A stretch of 64,000 nucleotides of DNA from Fidelibacterota bacterium (GTDB lineage: Bacteria; Pseudomonadota; Alphaproteobacteria; Rhodospirillales; Rhodospirillaceae). Below are positions 9,802 through 18,662 of the stretch, in pieces; the stretch's first letter is position 1; every line of letters begins with the position of its first letter. Where the stretch lies: contig CANJBL010000003.1 of the NCBI GenBank assembly GCA_947472795.1, positions 184,291 to 248,290 on the forward strand. Reading direction: 5' to 3'. A program made the translations under genes and the position numbers. The notes below the pieces were generated by a model, which did not search any database, was not told where the DNA came from, and was given only the letters and a program-made list of their open reading frames with translations.

Positions 9802-10796
9802 GCTGTCACAGCCCGCAATGCTTGAGGAACGTGTGTATCGAACCAGGCTTTGAGATCCGCCAACGCCGGGTGCGCCAGGCACAGGTCCATGTAGCGCCAT
9901 AGGCGCGGCATGTGCACGAGGTAGTGCGGTTTGCTGTCGCGCACTTTCAGGCGCGCGAAGGTACCGATGACGCGCACGTGACGCTGGGCCGCCATGACCG
10001 CCCAGGATAGCGCGAAATCTTCGGCGCTGATGGTGGGGAAAGCAGCACGGTAGCGCGCTTTCATATCAGCGACGAGTGATGCATCGATATCGCGGCGTGC
10101 GTCCTCCAGAAGTGACATGAGGTCGTAGGTGACGGGTCCGGCGACGGCGTCCTGGAAATCAAGGATGCCGCACGCTTTGACGCCCTCGCGATCCGGCACC
10201 AGCAGCAGATTGTCTACATGGAAGTCGAAGAGCACCAGCGATGTCGGCGTCCTCCAGGCGAACGGAAGAATGCGCTTCCAGGTCGCCTCGAAGCTTTGCA
10301 GCGCATCTGCCGATAACGGCGCCGCGCCGATCAAAGGCAAGTACCACACATGCAGCCGGTTCACTTCTTCGAGCAAGCGCGCGTGGCCATAGGCCTGCAC
10401 ACCGGCAGGTACGGCATCGGAGCGGCGATGAAGGGCGATCAGCGCATCGATCGCCAGTGCGTAGAGCTCCCGTTCATCGTGGCCGCGTGCGAGAAGCCGC
10501 GTGTAAGTATCATCGCCCAGGTCTTCCAGCAGCAGCAAACCCGCTTCTGCATCCTCGGCCAGGATTTCAGGTACGGAAAAACCGAGCCCATGCAAATGCC
10601 GGGCGATGCGCACAAAGGGGCGTACATCTTCCTGCGGCGGTGGCGCATCCATGAGCACCACGCGCCGTCCTTGTGCATTCTCCAGACGGTCGTACTTGCG
10701 GAAAGAGGCATCGCCCGCCAGGCGCCAGCGCTTGGCGGTATGCCAGCTGTGGCGTTCGAGAAAGGCGACGATCAGGGACTCACGGGTTGCGGACAT
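9798..10796 (-). CDS. amgK: N-acetylmuramate/N-acetylglucosamine kinase (AmgK-like phosphotransferase)
   Basis: This is a 332-residue aminoglycoside-phosphotransferase-fold kinase. The catalytic loop FDFHVDNLLLV and the metal-binding GILDFQDAVAGP motif are present, together with the LLLEDLGDDTY hinge. Adjacent to the nucleotidyltransferase, it fits AmgK, which phosphorylates the anomeric hydroxyl of MurNAc/GlcNAc in peptidoglycan recycling. The ATG at 10796 lies 17 bases inside the end of tsaE, so the two are probably coupled. Older annotations of such genes simply say phosphotransferase. Confidence 0.85.
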   Translation of the reverse strand: MSATRESLIVAFLERHSWHTAKRWRLAGDASFRKYDRLENAQGRRVVLMDAPPPQEDVRPFVRIARHLHGLGFSVPEILAEDAEAGLLLLEDLGDDTYTRLLARGHDERELYALAIDALIALHRRSDAVPAGVQAYGHARLLEEVNRLHVWYLPLIGAAPLSADALQSFEATWKRILPFAWRTPTSLVLFDFHVDNLLLVPDREGVKACGILDFQDAVAGPVTYDLMSLLEDARRDIDASLVADMKARYRAAFPTISAEDFALSWAVMAAQRHVRVIGTFARLKVRDSKPHYLVHMPRLWRYMDLCLAHPALADLKAWFDTHVPQALRAVTA

Positions 10797-11244
10797 CACG
10801 CTCCAACTCAATAAGGCGAGGCCCCCAGGTGCCGTGCGCCGCAAGGACGGCTTCGCGCGCGCCGCCGGCAAGCGATAGGGTCACATCAAGACGGTTCTTC
10901 GGCAGTAAGTTACCAAGGCGTTCGGGCCATTCAATCAGACTCACGCCCGTCGCCAAAGCCTCTTCCAGCCCCAGTTCCAGAACTTCATCGGCGGTCTTCA
11001 GCCGGTAAAGATCGAAATGCCAGATGGACAGCGCCGTCGTGTCATAAGTCTGGACGAGGGTGAAGGTGGGGCTGACGACTTCTTCATCGACCCCGGCGCG
11101 TTTCTGGATGAACCCCCGCGCCAAGGTGGTCTTGCCAGCCCCCAAAGGTCCCACAAGCGCGAAGACGTCGCCGTGCCGTGCGTGGCCTGCCAAAGCAGCG
11201 CCCAGGGCAAGGGTGTTTTGTTCTGTCGGAAGCGCGATCTTCAA
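10780..11244 (-). CDS. tsaE: tRNA t6A37 biosynthesis ATPase TsaE
   Basis: The protein has 154 residues. Its P-loop is GPLGAGKTTLARG, the conserved PTFTLVQTYD segment follows, and LSIWHFDLYRL is the typical TsaE strand. TsaE works with TsaB and TsaD to make the threonylcarbamoyladenosine at position 37 of ANN-decoding tRNAs. The ATG at 11244 overlaps the stop of the upstream histidine-kinase-like gene (11241) by four bases. Length and motifs are standard. Confidence 0.95.
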   Translation of the reverse strand: MKIALPTEQNTLALGAALAGHARHGDVFALVGPLGAGKTTLARGFIQKRAGVDEEVVSPTFTLVQTYDTTALSIWHFDLYRLKTADEVLELGLEEALATGVSLIEWPERLGNLLPKNRLDVTLSLAGGAREAVLAAHGTWGPRLIELERDVRNP

Positions 11245-13691
11245 CGGCCGGCCGCCACAGTGTTCGCGCGCACGCCACCCGCTGGTAGACGGCAGGTAAT
11301 GACGCTGTCCATATCCTCACCATGCATGTCCAACGTGCCGCCGTGGAGTTCCACCATGCGCTGCGCGAGATATATGCCGAGACCCGGCGATGCGATTTCG
11401 GATACCGCATGACGTTCGGTGAAGGTCACCTCGTCATTTCCATTACGTTCCACCGCCAGTGCGATCTGCGTGCCGGTGACGTTTTTCAAGGCGCCGCTGA
11501 CAATGTGATAGAGCGTCTGCTTGATGCGCGCCGCATCGCCCACCATCCAGCCGACCTCAGGCGGGCAATGCACGGTCAGGATGACGCCGCGGCGCTTCAC
11601 GGCTTCGCGCGTCATGGAGACCACGCGGTCCACCACACTGCGAATGTCGAAGGAATCAAGATGCAGCGTTTGCTGACCCGCTTCAACGCCGGAGAGATCG
11701 CGAATATCTTCGATGAGTGTTTTTAGTGCGGCCGCCGAACCCAGGATGTCGCGCATGGCACCCGCCGGCGCGGCTGCTGTCTTCGTCGTCGCAGCCTTAC
11801 CATCCAGCCGGGCCGCAAGCGCCGCAATGGCCGATACAGGGCCTTCCAACTCCGAGGCCACATTGGTGATAAACTCTGTGCGTAATTTGTCGGTGACGGA
11901 AAGCGCTTCGGCGCGGCCACGCAGGGCTTGGGCCACGCGTTCCGGCGCCGAGACGTCATTGTAGCAGAATAAAATGCCGCCATCGGGCAGCGGCACCGAG
12001 ATGAACTCCAGCACCGAGCCATCGCTGCGCACGACACGGCCCTGCTGTGATGTGCGTTCGCGGTCGCCGGCAAGGGCCGCCAGCATCACGGCGCGGTGCC
12101 GCGACCAGATGGTGGCATCGTCAAAGAAGTCACGGAAGGCATCGATGACGGCGCTCATGGCCGGGCCTTCGCGTAAGGCTTCCAGGCTCAGTTCCCACAA
12201 CGCGGCAAAGGCCGGATTGGCAAGGCGCAGCTGCCCGTCGGAGCCGAACACGGCCACAGCTTCCTGCAGATTGTCGATGGTCTCGCGCTGGACGGCGATG
12301 AGGGTGTTGTAGGAGCGCTCCAACGCGAGCTTGTCGGTGACGTCTTCGTAAGTAGTGAGCAACCCGCCCATAGGATGCGGCGCGATGACGCGGCGCAGCG
12401 TGCCGCCATCCGGCAGATGCAGCACATCCTCCAGCGGTTCTATGAGCGAATTGAAGCGCGCCAGTTCCTTTTCCTTATAGGCCGGGAAGTCGGCCACTTC
12501 GGGCAGTTTGCGCTCACCTCGCAAGGTATCGAGCAGACTGCCGTAAGCGGGTGCATCCAGCAGCCACGACGGCTCCAGACGCCACAACTTGGCGAAGGCG
12601 GTGTTGAAGAACACGAGGCGTGTATCCGGTCCGAAGATGGCGATGGCATTGGTCAGGCGTTCCAGCACGTCGGCGTGAGCTGCCGCTTCGCGCTTCAGCC
12701 GTGTCTCCAATTCCTCCTGACGCGTGATGTCGTAAGCCACACCCGCCGTCAGCCGGCCACTGCCGTCGGAGAAAAGGGGTTTGGTGGTATCGCCTTCGCT
12801 GTTTTTCGGGAGTGCGGCTTCAACGGGTGACTCTGTAACTTCCATCAGGCGGCGGCTGCCATCGATCACCATGTGAAAGGGTGCCCGGCGTGTCTCGGCG
12901 GCGGCGCGGGCGGCGGCGGCCAGCGCACGGGCTTCGCGCACGGCCACGCGCGGTGCGATCTCGCGGCCACGGGCCACCACGTCGCCAGCACTTTTAGCAT
13001 CCACCGCTTTGACGTAAGCGGCATTGCAGTAGATCAGCGACAGGTCGTCATCACGCAGCCAGACGGGCTCGGCGATGCCGTTCAAGGCCGCACGCAGGAG
13101 ATTGCACTCACGAGTCAGCGCAGCACTTTCTTCCGTCAAGGTATCCATGGCAGCCACACCTTCGGTGACGTCGCTCATCCACACGACGTCAGCCATCACG
13201 CGGCCCAGGCTGTCGACGGCGCGCATGCCCCGGGCCTGGATGCGCCGTCCCGTGCCGCTGTGCGTGAGATCAATGGAGAAACCGGTGCCTGCGTGGCGCA
13301 GATTGTCGATGGCATCGGTGAGGCGTGCGCGGGAGTCCGCGTCAAAACCCTCGGTGATTTCCGCAAAGCTCGCTTCCAGGCCGCGGAAAAGATCCAGCAG
13401 CACCGCCAACCGGCGCGAACACACGCCCGTCTCTTGGAAGGATTGTAGGACACCCTCGCCGCCATCCGGGGTGGAGGAATGGAACCAGGCGAAATAGCCC
13501 TCGGGCGCTGTCTCCAGGGCGGCTTGCAGGGCGTCGCGGGCGTGAGCAGCCGCATGGGCGTCGCGCTCGGCCAAGCGCCAGTACCTGTGCTGGCGCCAAA
13601 GGGCCCAAACCGTGGGCGGCACCAGCAGAACGACGCCGATCAATCCGGTGATCACGGGCGGTGTCAGCAGCTCGGAAATGTCGGTGAGCAC
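11241..13691 (-). CDS. Multi-PAS histidine-kinase homologue, probable pseudokinase
   Basis: From the GTG at 13691 the protein has 816 residues. One N-terminal membrane segment (about 12-30) is followed by four PAS-like segments (roughly 57-175, 195-320, 340-455 and 470-585) and a dimerisation/ATPase-like end. In the H-box (NVASELEGPV, 610-619) Ser613 replaces the phospho-acceptor His and the usual RTP is EGP. In the N-box (HIVSGALK, 729-736) the metal-binding Asn is Gly733. No DxGxG G1 box is seen before the retained PGLGIYLAQ G2-like motif. It is therefore unlikely to autophosphorylate, recalling DivL, the Tyr-containing pseudokinase of Caulobacter. A longer TTG start at 13754 would run through the ahcY terminator hairpin and is less likely. 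The gene precedes tsaE with a four-base overlap. Confidence 0.85.
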   Translation of the reverse strand: MLTDISELLTPPVITGLIGVVLLVPPTVWALWRQHRYWRLAERDAHAAAHARDALQAALETAPEGYFAWFHSSTPDGGEGVLQSFQETGVCSRRLAVLLDLFRGLEASFAEITEGFDADSRARLTDAIDNLRHAGTGFSIDLTHSGTGRRIQARGMRAVDSLGRVMADVVWMSDVTEGVAAMDTLTEESAALTRECNLLRAALNGIAEPVWLRDDDLSLIYCNAAYVKAVDAKSAGDVVARGREIAPRVAVREARALAAAARAAAETRRAPFHMVIDGSRRLMEVTESPVEAALPKNSEGDTTKPLFSDGSGRLTAGVAYDITRQEELETRLKREAAAHADVLERLTNAIAIFGPDTRLVFFNTAFAKLWRLEPSWLLDAPAYGSLLDTLRGERKLPEVADFPAYKEKELARFNSLIEPLEDVLHLPDGGTLRRVIAPHPMGGLLTTYEDVTDKLALERSYNTLIAVQRETIDNLQEAVAVFGSDGQLRLANPAFAALWELSLEALREGPAMSAVIDAFRDFFDDATIWSRHRAVMLAALAGDRERTSQQGRVVRSDGSVLEFISVPLPDGGILFCYNDVSAPERVAQALRGRAEALSVTDKLRTEFITNVASELEGPVSAIAALAARLDGKAATTKTAAAPAGAMRDILGSAAALKTLIEDIRDLSGVEAGQQTLHLDSFDIRSVVDRVVSMTREAVKRRGVILTVHCPPEVGWMVGDAARIKQTLYHIVSGALKNVTGTQIALAVERNGNDEVTFTERHAVSEIASPGLGIYLAQRMVELHGGTLDMHGEDMDSVITCRLPAGGVRANTVAAGR

Positions 13692-13707
13692 CAATCCCTC
13701 AAAACAG

Positions 13708-13754
13708 TTGCGGCCTCTGGCCCGAATCTTACCTGTTCGGACGAGAGGCCGCAA
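13708..13754 (-). terminator. Rho-independent-type terminator after ahcY
   Basis: Perfect 11-base arms TTGCGGCCTCT (13708-13718) and AGAGGCCGCAA (13744-13754) enclose a second CCGAA/TTCGG stem. In the minus-strand transcript the hairpin follows the ahcY stop by about 25 bases, and TGTTTTG comes soon after it. It ends just upstream of the start codon of the PAS-kinase gene. Confidence 0.7.
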
Positions 13755-13779
13755 AGACCATCGGGTGAAGGCTTAACCC

Positions 13780-15177
13780 TTAGTAGCGATAGGTCTCCGG
13801 CTTGTAGGGACCGGCAACGGGCACGCCGATATAAGACGCCTGACGTGTCGAAAGCTTGGTGAGCTTGGCGCCCACCTTGGCCAGGTGAAGCTCGGCCACC
13901 TTCTCGTCCAGGTGTTTGGGCAGCACGTAGACTTGCTTCTGGTACTTGGCACCGTTGGTCCACAGCTCGATCTGCGCCAGGACCTGGTTAGAGAAGGAAG
14001 CGCTCATGACGAAGCTGGGGTGGCCCGTGGCGCAGCCCAGGTTCACCAGGCGGCCTTCGGCCAGAAGGATGATGCGCTTGCCGTCGGGGAACTCGATCTC
14101 GTCCACCTGCGGCTTCACGTTGTGCCATTTGTAATTGCGCAAACCTTCGGTCTGAATCTCGGTGTCGAAGTGGCCGATGTTGCAGACGATGGCGCGGTCT
14201 TTCATCTTGCGGCAGTGCTCGACCGTGATGACGTCAAGGTTGCCCGTGGCGGTGACGAAGATATCCGCGCGCGGCGCAGCATCTTCCATGGTCACAACTT
14301 CATAGCCTTCCATGGCGGCCTGCAACGCATTGATCGGGTCGATCTCGGAGACCATTACGCGGCAACCGGCCTGGCGCAGTGAGGCGGCGGAGCCTTTGCC
14401 CACGTCACCGAAACCGGCAACCATGGCCACTTTACCTGCCATCATTACGTCGGTGCCACGGCGGATGCCGTCCACCAGGCTCTCGCGACAGCCGTAGATG
14501 TTGTCGAACTTCGACTTGGTGACGCTGTCGTTGACGTTGATGGCCGGGAAGTGCAGGCGGCCTTCCTTGGCCATCTGATACAGGCGATGCACGCCCGTGG
14601 TGGTTTCTTCCGACACGCCCTTGATGTTGGCGAGCACCTTTGCGTACCAGCCCGGCTGTTCCTTGTTGCGCTTCTGAATGGCGGCGAACAGGACCGTTTC
14701 TTCTTCGTTGGTCGGCTTTGAAACCAGCGCGGGGTTCTTTTCGGCTTCGGTGCCCAGCACGATGAGCAGCGTGGCGTCGCCGCCGTCGTCCAGAATCATG
14801 TTGGGTGTGCCGCCGTCGGCCCACTCAAAGATCTTGTGGGTGTAATCCCAGTACTCTTCCAGGCTCTCGCCTTTCACCGCGAACACCGGAATGCCGCGCT
14901 CGGCAATGGCGGCAGCGGCTTGATCTTGCGTCGAGAAGATGTTGCACGACGCCCAGCGGATGTCGGCGCCAAGATGCTTCAGCGTCTCGATGAGCACGGC
15001 GGTCTGGATGGTCATGTGCAGAGAGCCGGCGATACGCGCACCCTTCAAAGGCTGCTTCGCGCCGAATTCGGTGCGCAGCGCCATAAGGCCCGGCATCTCG
15101 GTCTCGGCGATGGCGATTTCCTTAAGGCCCCAACCGGCGAGGCCCATATCCTTCACTTTATAGTCAACTGACGTCAT
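13780..15177 (-). CDS. ahcY: S-adenosylhomocysteine hydrolase
   Basis: This 465-residue cytoplasmic enzyme converts S-adenosyl-L-homocysteine to adenosine and homocysteine using bound NAD. Both family signatures are visible: [16 protein letters not shown] in the first third and the NAD-binding [17 protein letters not shown] in the middle. The substrate segment [13 protein letters not shown] and the C-terminal KPETYRY ending are also typical. The longer bacterial form with the extra insert ([21 protein letters not shown]) is present. GGATGGAG lies ahead of the ATG. The gene follows ptsP across a 132-base gap and is followed by a strong terminator hairpin. Confidence 0.98.
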   Translation of the reverse strand: MTSVDYKVKDMGLAGWGLKEIAIAETEMPGLMALRTEFGAKQPLKGARIAGSLHMTIQTAVLIETLKHLGADIRWASCNIFSTQDQAAAAIAERGIPVFAVKGESLEEYWDYTHKIFEWADGGTPNMILDDGGDATLLIVLGTEAEKNPALVSKPTNEEETVLFAAIQKRNKEQPGWYAKVLANIKGVSEETTTGVHRLYQMAKEGRLHFPAINVNDSVTKSKFDNIYGCRESLVDGIRRGTDVMMAGKVAMVAGFGDVGKGSAASLRQAGCRVMVSEIDPINALQAAMEGYEVVTMEDAAPRADIFVTATGNLDVITVEHCRKMKDRAIVCNIGHFDTEIQTEGLRNYKWHNVKPQVDEIEFPDGKRIILLAEGRLVNLGCATGHPSFVMSASFSNQVLAQIELWTNGAKYQKQVYVLPKHLDEKVAELHLAKVGAKLTKLSTRQASYIGVPVAGPYKPETYRY

Positions 15178-15309
15178 CGCGGCGTATCTCCATCCTGCGG
15201 CGGGGCGGCCCGACCGGGGTTAAAACGGGTTGAAAAGCATGGCGGGCCGTATAGCAGCCGCAGCCTTTATCGGCAACGGCCCCTGTGGGGAAAGCCCAGG
15301 TCCGAAAGC

Positions 15310-17085
15310 CTAATCCCCATTGCCCAATTCATCGACAAGGGCCCGTGTGCGGGCGGCGTCGGGCTCGCTGGTGATACGCCTGACCCGCCCACTGATGGCC
15401 GAAAGGTTAAGCTCCAGAATACGTTTTTTAACGCGTGGCAGGCTGGTGGCCGACATGGACAGGTCGGTGATGCCGAACCCTAAAAGAACCGGGGTCATAC
15501 GGTCGTCCCCGGCCATTTCGCCGCAGACGGATACGGGGATGCGGGCCGCCAGGGCGGCTTCAGCCGAAAACTGGATCAGGCGCAAAACCGCCGGATGCAG
15601 CGGGTTGTAGAGGTAGGCCACCTGCTCGTCGGCGCGGTCGATGGCAAGCGTGTATTGGGTGAGGTCGTTGGTGCCGATAGCGAAGAAGTCGGCTTCAGCG
15701 GCCAGTGCATCGGCGGCCAGGGCGGCGCCGGGAATTTCAATCATGATGCCGAGCGGCGGGATCGGGTCGGCGATCTTCGTGCCGCGGCGGCGCAACTGCG
15801 CTACCAGCCGGTTCACCATCCGCCGCACCTGGCGTACTTCATCGACCGTGCAAACCATGGGCACCAGGATGCGCACAGGTCCGAATGCGCTTGCGCGCAG
15901 GATGGCCGAGAGTTGCATCAAAAGCAGTTTGCGCCGGCTTAGAGAAAAGCGAATGCCGCGCAAACCCAAAGCGGGATTGGGGCCGGGCGTCATCTTGAAA
16001 GCCGCGCCCAACTTGTCGGCGCCGAGGTCCAGCGTACGCACGGTGACGGGCCGCCCGCCCATCTGCTTGACCACTTTGGAGATTTCGCTGAACTGCTCCT
16101 CTTCGCTGGGCAGATCGTCGCGGTTCATGAACATGAACTCGCTGCGGAAGAGGCCCACACCCTCGGCCCCGGCGGCGATGGCGGCATCGACGTCGGCGGG
16201 CAGTTCGATGTTGGCCTGAAGGCCGATGCGGAAGCCATCGCGCGTGACCGCGGGCACGCTCTTTAAGCGCTTCAGGGATTGTTGCGACCGCGTGAAGTCT
16301 GTGCGGTGGCGTTTATATCGACTCAGCGTCTTGGCGGTGGGATGGACGATCACCACGCCTGTAGACCCATCGACAATGATTGGTACGCCGTTCTCGGCAT
16401 GGTCCAACAGATCGCGCGCCGCCACGACAGCCGGCAGTCCGAGCGAGCGGGCGACAATGGCCGTATGGCTTTCGACGCCGCCGAGCATGGTGACGAGACC
16501 CAGTGCGCGGCGCGGATCGAGCAACGCGGTGTCGGCGGGCGACAGCTCATCGGCGACAATCACGGCGTTGGGCGGAAGGTCACTGAAATCTCCGCCTGCG
16601 GCTTTACCGAGGCTCTCAACCAAGCGCCGGCCCACTTCGCGGATATCGGCCATGCGCGCGGCCAGATACTGGTCTTCCATGGAGGCGAAGGCCTCGGCCA
16701 TGAGGCCGATTTCCTTCATGACGGCAGCCTCGGCGTTGATCTTCTCTTCGGCGATGCGTTTCTGCACGCCGCGCACCAGGCGCGAGCCGCCAAGCATCTG
16801 ATGGTAGGCTTCAAGGATGTAGCCCAACTCTTCGCCGGCAGCGCCCGGCATGCGTTTGGCTTTGTTCTGGAGGGCTTCGATGCGTCCGGCCGCCTCGGCG
16901 GCGGCTTCCAGGACGCGGTGCTGCTCGCTGCGAACTTTCGTCGCCGAAATGCGGCGCTCGCGCACTTGCACGACCGCGCGGGAGTCATGGCGATAGACCA
17001 CGCCGATGGCCACACCCGCGCCGACCGGAAGGCCTTCGAGGACCTTCTCGCGCGCGGGCGTTGACGTCGGCGTTTTACTCTTCAT
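15310..17085 (-). CDS. ptsP: Phosphoenolpyruvate-protein phosphotransferase (PTS enzyme I)
   Basis: The enzyme has 591 residues and transfers phosphate from PEP to HPr. The swivelling-domain active site GGVESHTAIVARS carries the phospho-His. PEP-binding motifs include GLFRSEFMFMNRDDLP and EIPGAALAADALAAEADFFAIGTNDLTQYTLAIDR, and the catalytic cysteine motif is VCGEMAGD. No N-terminal GAF domain is present, so although it belongs to the regulatory PTS by context it has the EI (ptsI) architecture. The symbol is given by position in this alphaproteobacterial cluster. It overlaps the HPr gene by 11 bases. No sugar-specific EIIB/EIIC is seen in the window, which suggests a regulatory phosphorelay. 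Confidence 0.94.
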   Translation of the reverse strand: MKSKTPTSTPAREKVLEGLPVGAGVAIGVVYRHDSRAVVQVRERRISATKVRSEQHRVLEAAAEAAGRIEALQNKAKRMPGAAGEELGYILEAYHQMLGGSRLVRGVQKRIAEEKINAEAAVMKEIGLMAEAFASMEDQYLAARMADIREVGRRLVESLGKAAGGDFSDLPPNAVIVADELSPADTALLDPRRALGLVTMLGGVESHTAIVARSLGLPAVVAARDLLDHAENGVPIIVDGSTGVVIVHPTAKTLSRYKRHRTDFTRSQQSLKRLKSVPAVTRDGFRIGLQANIELPADVDAAIAAGAEGVGLFRSEFMFMNRDDLPSEEEQFSEISKVVKQMGGRPVTVRTLDLGADKLGAAFKMTPGPNPALGLRGIRFSLSRRKLLLMQLSAILRASAFGPVRILVPMVCTVDEVRQVRRMVNRLVAQLRRRGTKIADPIPPLGIMIEIPGAALAADALAAEADFFAIGTNDLTQYTLAIDRADEQVAYLYNPLHPAVLRLIQFSAEAALAARIPVSVCGEMAGDDRMTPVLLGFGITDLSMSATSLPRVKKRILELNLSAISGRVRRITSEPDAARTRALVDELGNGD

Positions 17086-17350
17086 CGAATTTGTTGGCGA
17101 CCAAAGTGCATAGGGCGTTCATGGCCTGCTCGGCATCGGGACCCTGTGTGCGGATTTCGATCATGGTGCCGATGGAAGCGGCCAGCATCATCAGGCCCAT
17201 GATGGACCTGCCGGAAACTTCGTTCTCGCCGCGCTTCACGCGGATGTCGGCTTCGAATTGGCCGGCCGTTTTGCAGAATTTAGCGGCGGCGCGCGCGTGC
17301 AGGCCTTTGGTGTTGCGGATCTCGGCCGTGCGGTAAAGGTCTTCGCTCAT
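17075..17350 (-). CDS. ptsH: Phosphocarrier protein HPr
   Basis: The protein has 91 residues from the ATG at 17350. The EI/EIIA phosphorylation site is His18 in NTKGLHARAA. The regulatory site is Ser49 in SGRSIMGLMML, the segment recognised by HPr kinase, and a truncated hprK gene lies 2.2 kb upstream on the same strand. It links EI to the EIIA protein encoded just upstream. An upstream extension of the frame would cross the palindromic repeat at 17396-17437 and is not credible. Confidence 0.95.
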   Translation of the reverse strand: MSEDLYRTAEIRNTKGLHARAAAKFCKTAGQFEADIRVKRGENEVSGRSIMGLMMLAASIGTMIEIRTQGPDAEQAMNALCTLVANKFDEE

Positions 17351-17395
17351 CCGTCGGGGTCCCCGGTGTGTTGTGTCGGCGCGCGCGGTTGGAGC

Positions 17396-17437
17396 GTCGT
17401 ATCGAAAAGTGGGAACCGGTTTTCGGCATAACGACGC
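17396..17437. repeat. Dispersed palindromic repeat, copy 1
   Basis: GCGTCGT and ACGACGC form the outer arms, and CGAAAA and TTTTCG the inner arms around GTGGGAACCGG. A 44-base block from 17404 to 17447 is identical to 44941-44984. It lies between ptsH and the EIIA gene. A similar but diverged palindrome occurs at 19994-20037. Confidence 0.8.
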
Positions 17438-17460
17438 GACCAAACAACAAGAGGCCAATC

Positions 17461-17500
17461 GAACAATAGGCATCCATGATTGTCCATCATGGATTTGTTC
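17461..17500 (-). other. Intergenic hairpin between EIIA-Man and ptsH
   Basis: ATCCATGAT (17472-17480) and ATCATGGAT (17486-17494) are a perfect 9-base inverted repeat with a TGTCC loop. GAACAA/TTGTTC form outer arms with a bulge. It sits just past the EIIA stop codon on the minus strand and could attenuate readthrough into ptsH or shape the transcript end. Confidence 0.45.
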
Positions 17501-17517
17501 ATGATTGGAGCGCCCGC

Positions 17518-17961
17518 TTATTTAACTATTTTGGTTTTCTGCTTTTCTTGCGCCAGCAGAGCTGACGCCACATTGATGTACTTGCGGCCCGCATCCTGGG
17601 CTTGCACCGCAGCGTGCTGCAATGTCTCGGTGCTGCGTACTGAAGCCAGTTTGATGAGCATCGGCAAATTGACGCCGGCAATCACTTCCACCGGCGCGGT
17701 TTCCATGATGGAGATGGCGAGATTCGAGGGCGTGCCGCCGAACATGTCGGTCAGCACGACGACGCCGGTACCTGCGTTCACTTTATCCACGGCCTGCACT
17801 ATATCGGCGCGGCGCTGTTCCATGTTGTCTTCAGGGCCGATGCAGACGGTGGCCACTTGAGTTTGCGGACCAACGACATGTTCCATAGCTGCCACGAGTT
17901 CCAACGCCAGCCGGCCATGGGTGACAAGCACGAGTCCGATCAACGGTCTTGATTGCGACAT
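17518..17961 (-). CDS. PTS mannose-family EIIA component
   Basis: The protein has 147 residues from the ATG at 17961. GLVLVTHGRLALEL carries the phospho-accepting His15, and VVLTDMFGGTPSNLA is the conserved EIIA-Man turn. In alphaproteobacteria this stand-alone EIIA-Man (often called ManX) ends the EI-HPr phosphorelay and acts in regulation rather than sugar import. No EIIB/C/D genes adjoin it. The 191 bases before it are relatively AT-rich near the trmO stop and may hold its own promoter, though no convincing box pair was found. Confidence 0.9.
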   Translation of the reverse strand: MSQSRPLIGLVLVTHGRLALELVAAMEHVVGPQTQVATVCIGPEDNMEQRRADIVQAVDKVNAGTGVVVLTDMFGGTPSNLAISIMETAPVEVIAGVNLPMLIKLASVRSTETLQHAAVQAQDAGRKYINVASALLAQEKQKTKIVK

Positions 17962-18152
17962 AAAAAGAAAATCGTCCTGAAATATGGGCAAGCTGCCGAA
18001 GCGCTTAGCAAAAGACGCCGATTGGGCCAGGGCGGGGCGCAGCTTATCCAATCGAGCTGGGTTATGCGACTCCCATAGTACACCGCACCTAAGGCTTTTA
18101 TGGGGTGGGAAACGCCCCTAAAATAATGAAAAATACACTATATTTCAGATAG

Positions 18153-18653
18153 TTAGTTCTCATCTTGCGAGGTCTTGTAGTAGTCACGCATGAGTTCCCG
18201 CGACCAGTCCGGCTGTCGGATCGGTCCTTGTGGGGCGAATTCGGCGATGTGCGGCTTGATATCGAGCACGGGCGTGCCGTCGATGGCATCCAAAGCCCGC
18301 ACCTTCAAGACCGTGCCCTCTACTGCCACCACACGCGCGCTGGAAATGCCGACGCGGTTGGGGCGGCTTTTGCCGCGCTGGGCGAAGATGCCCACCAGCG
18401 GCCAGTCCTTGCGCTCGCGCGGATGACGCGCGCCTGTCTCGATCTTGTCGGGATCGACGCGGTTCATCAGGAACACGATCTCCACATGCGAGAAGTCCTT
18501 GAGCCCGAACAGGGCCTCAGGCCCGAAGCGGCTGGCATCGAGATGGATTTCAGAAATCACATCGCCCCAGAAATCGTCGATAGGCTCTTTGCGCGGGCTG
18601 CGCACGACACCGATGGGAGCCAGGCTGACGGCTGCGAAGGGATCGTTACTCAT
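18153..18653 (-). CDS. trmO: tRNA (N6-threonylcarbamoyladenosine37-N6)-methyltransferase, TrmO/TsaA-like
   Basis: The protein has 166 residues and shows the single-domain TsaA-like (formerly UPF0066) fold: an N-terminal LAPIGVVRSP strand, then FSHVEIVFLMNRVD, then the core HPRERKDWPLVGIFAQRGKSRPNRVGIS. Family members methylate t6A37 of tRNA-Thr with SAM. This is interesting here because tsaE, needed to make the t6A substrate, lies about 7 kb away on the same strand. It starts nine bases after rapZ stops. Alphaproteobacterial homologues are short and the exact substrate is not proven. Confidence 0.82.
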   Translation of the reverse strand: MSNDPFAAVSLAPIGVVRSPRKEPIDDFWGDVISEIHLDASRFGPEALFGLKDFSHVEIVFLMNRVDPDKIETGARHPRERKDWPLVGIFAQRGKSRPNRVGISSARVVAVEGTVLKVRALDAIDGTPVLDIKPHIAEFAPQGPIRQPDWSRELMRDYYKTSQDEN

Positions 18654-18662
18654 GAAGGGTGC

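Noticed and set aside
13692..13754. Longer TTG start for the PAS pseudokinase
   Set aside because: The extra 21 residues would be encoded by the ahcY terminator hairpin; the GTG at 13691 is preferred, although its ribosome site spacing is also poor.
15178..15309. SAH riboswitch upstream of ahcY
   Set aside because: The gap is short, and no conserved SAH-riboswitch pattern was visible on the minus strand; it contains only a normal ribosome site and GC-rich sequence.
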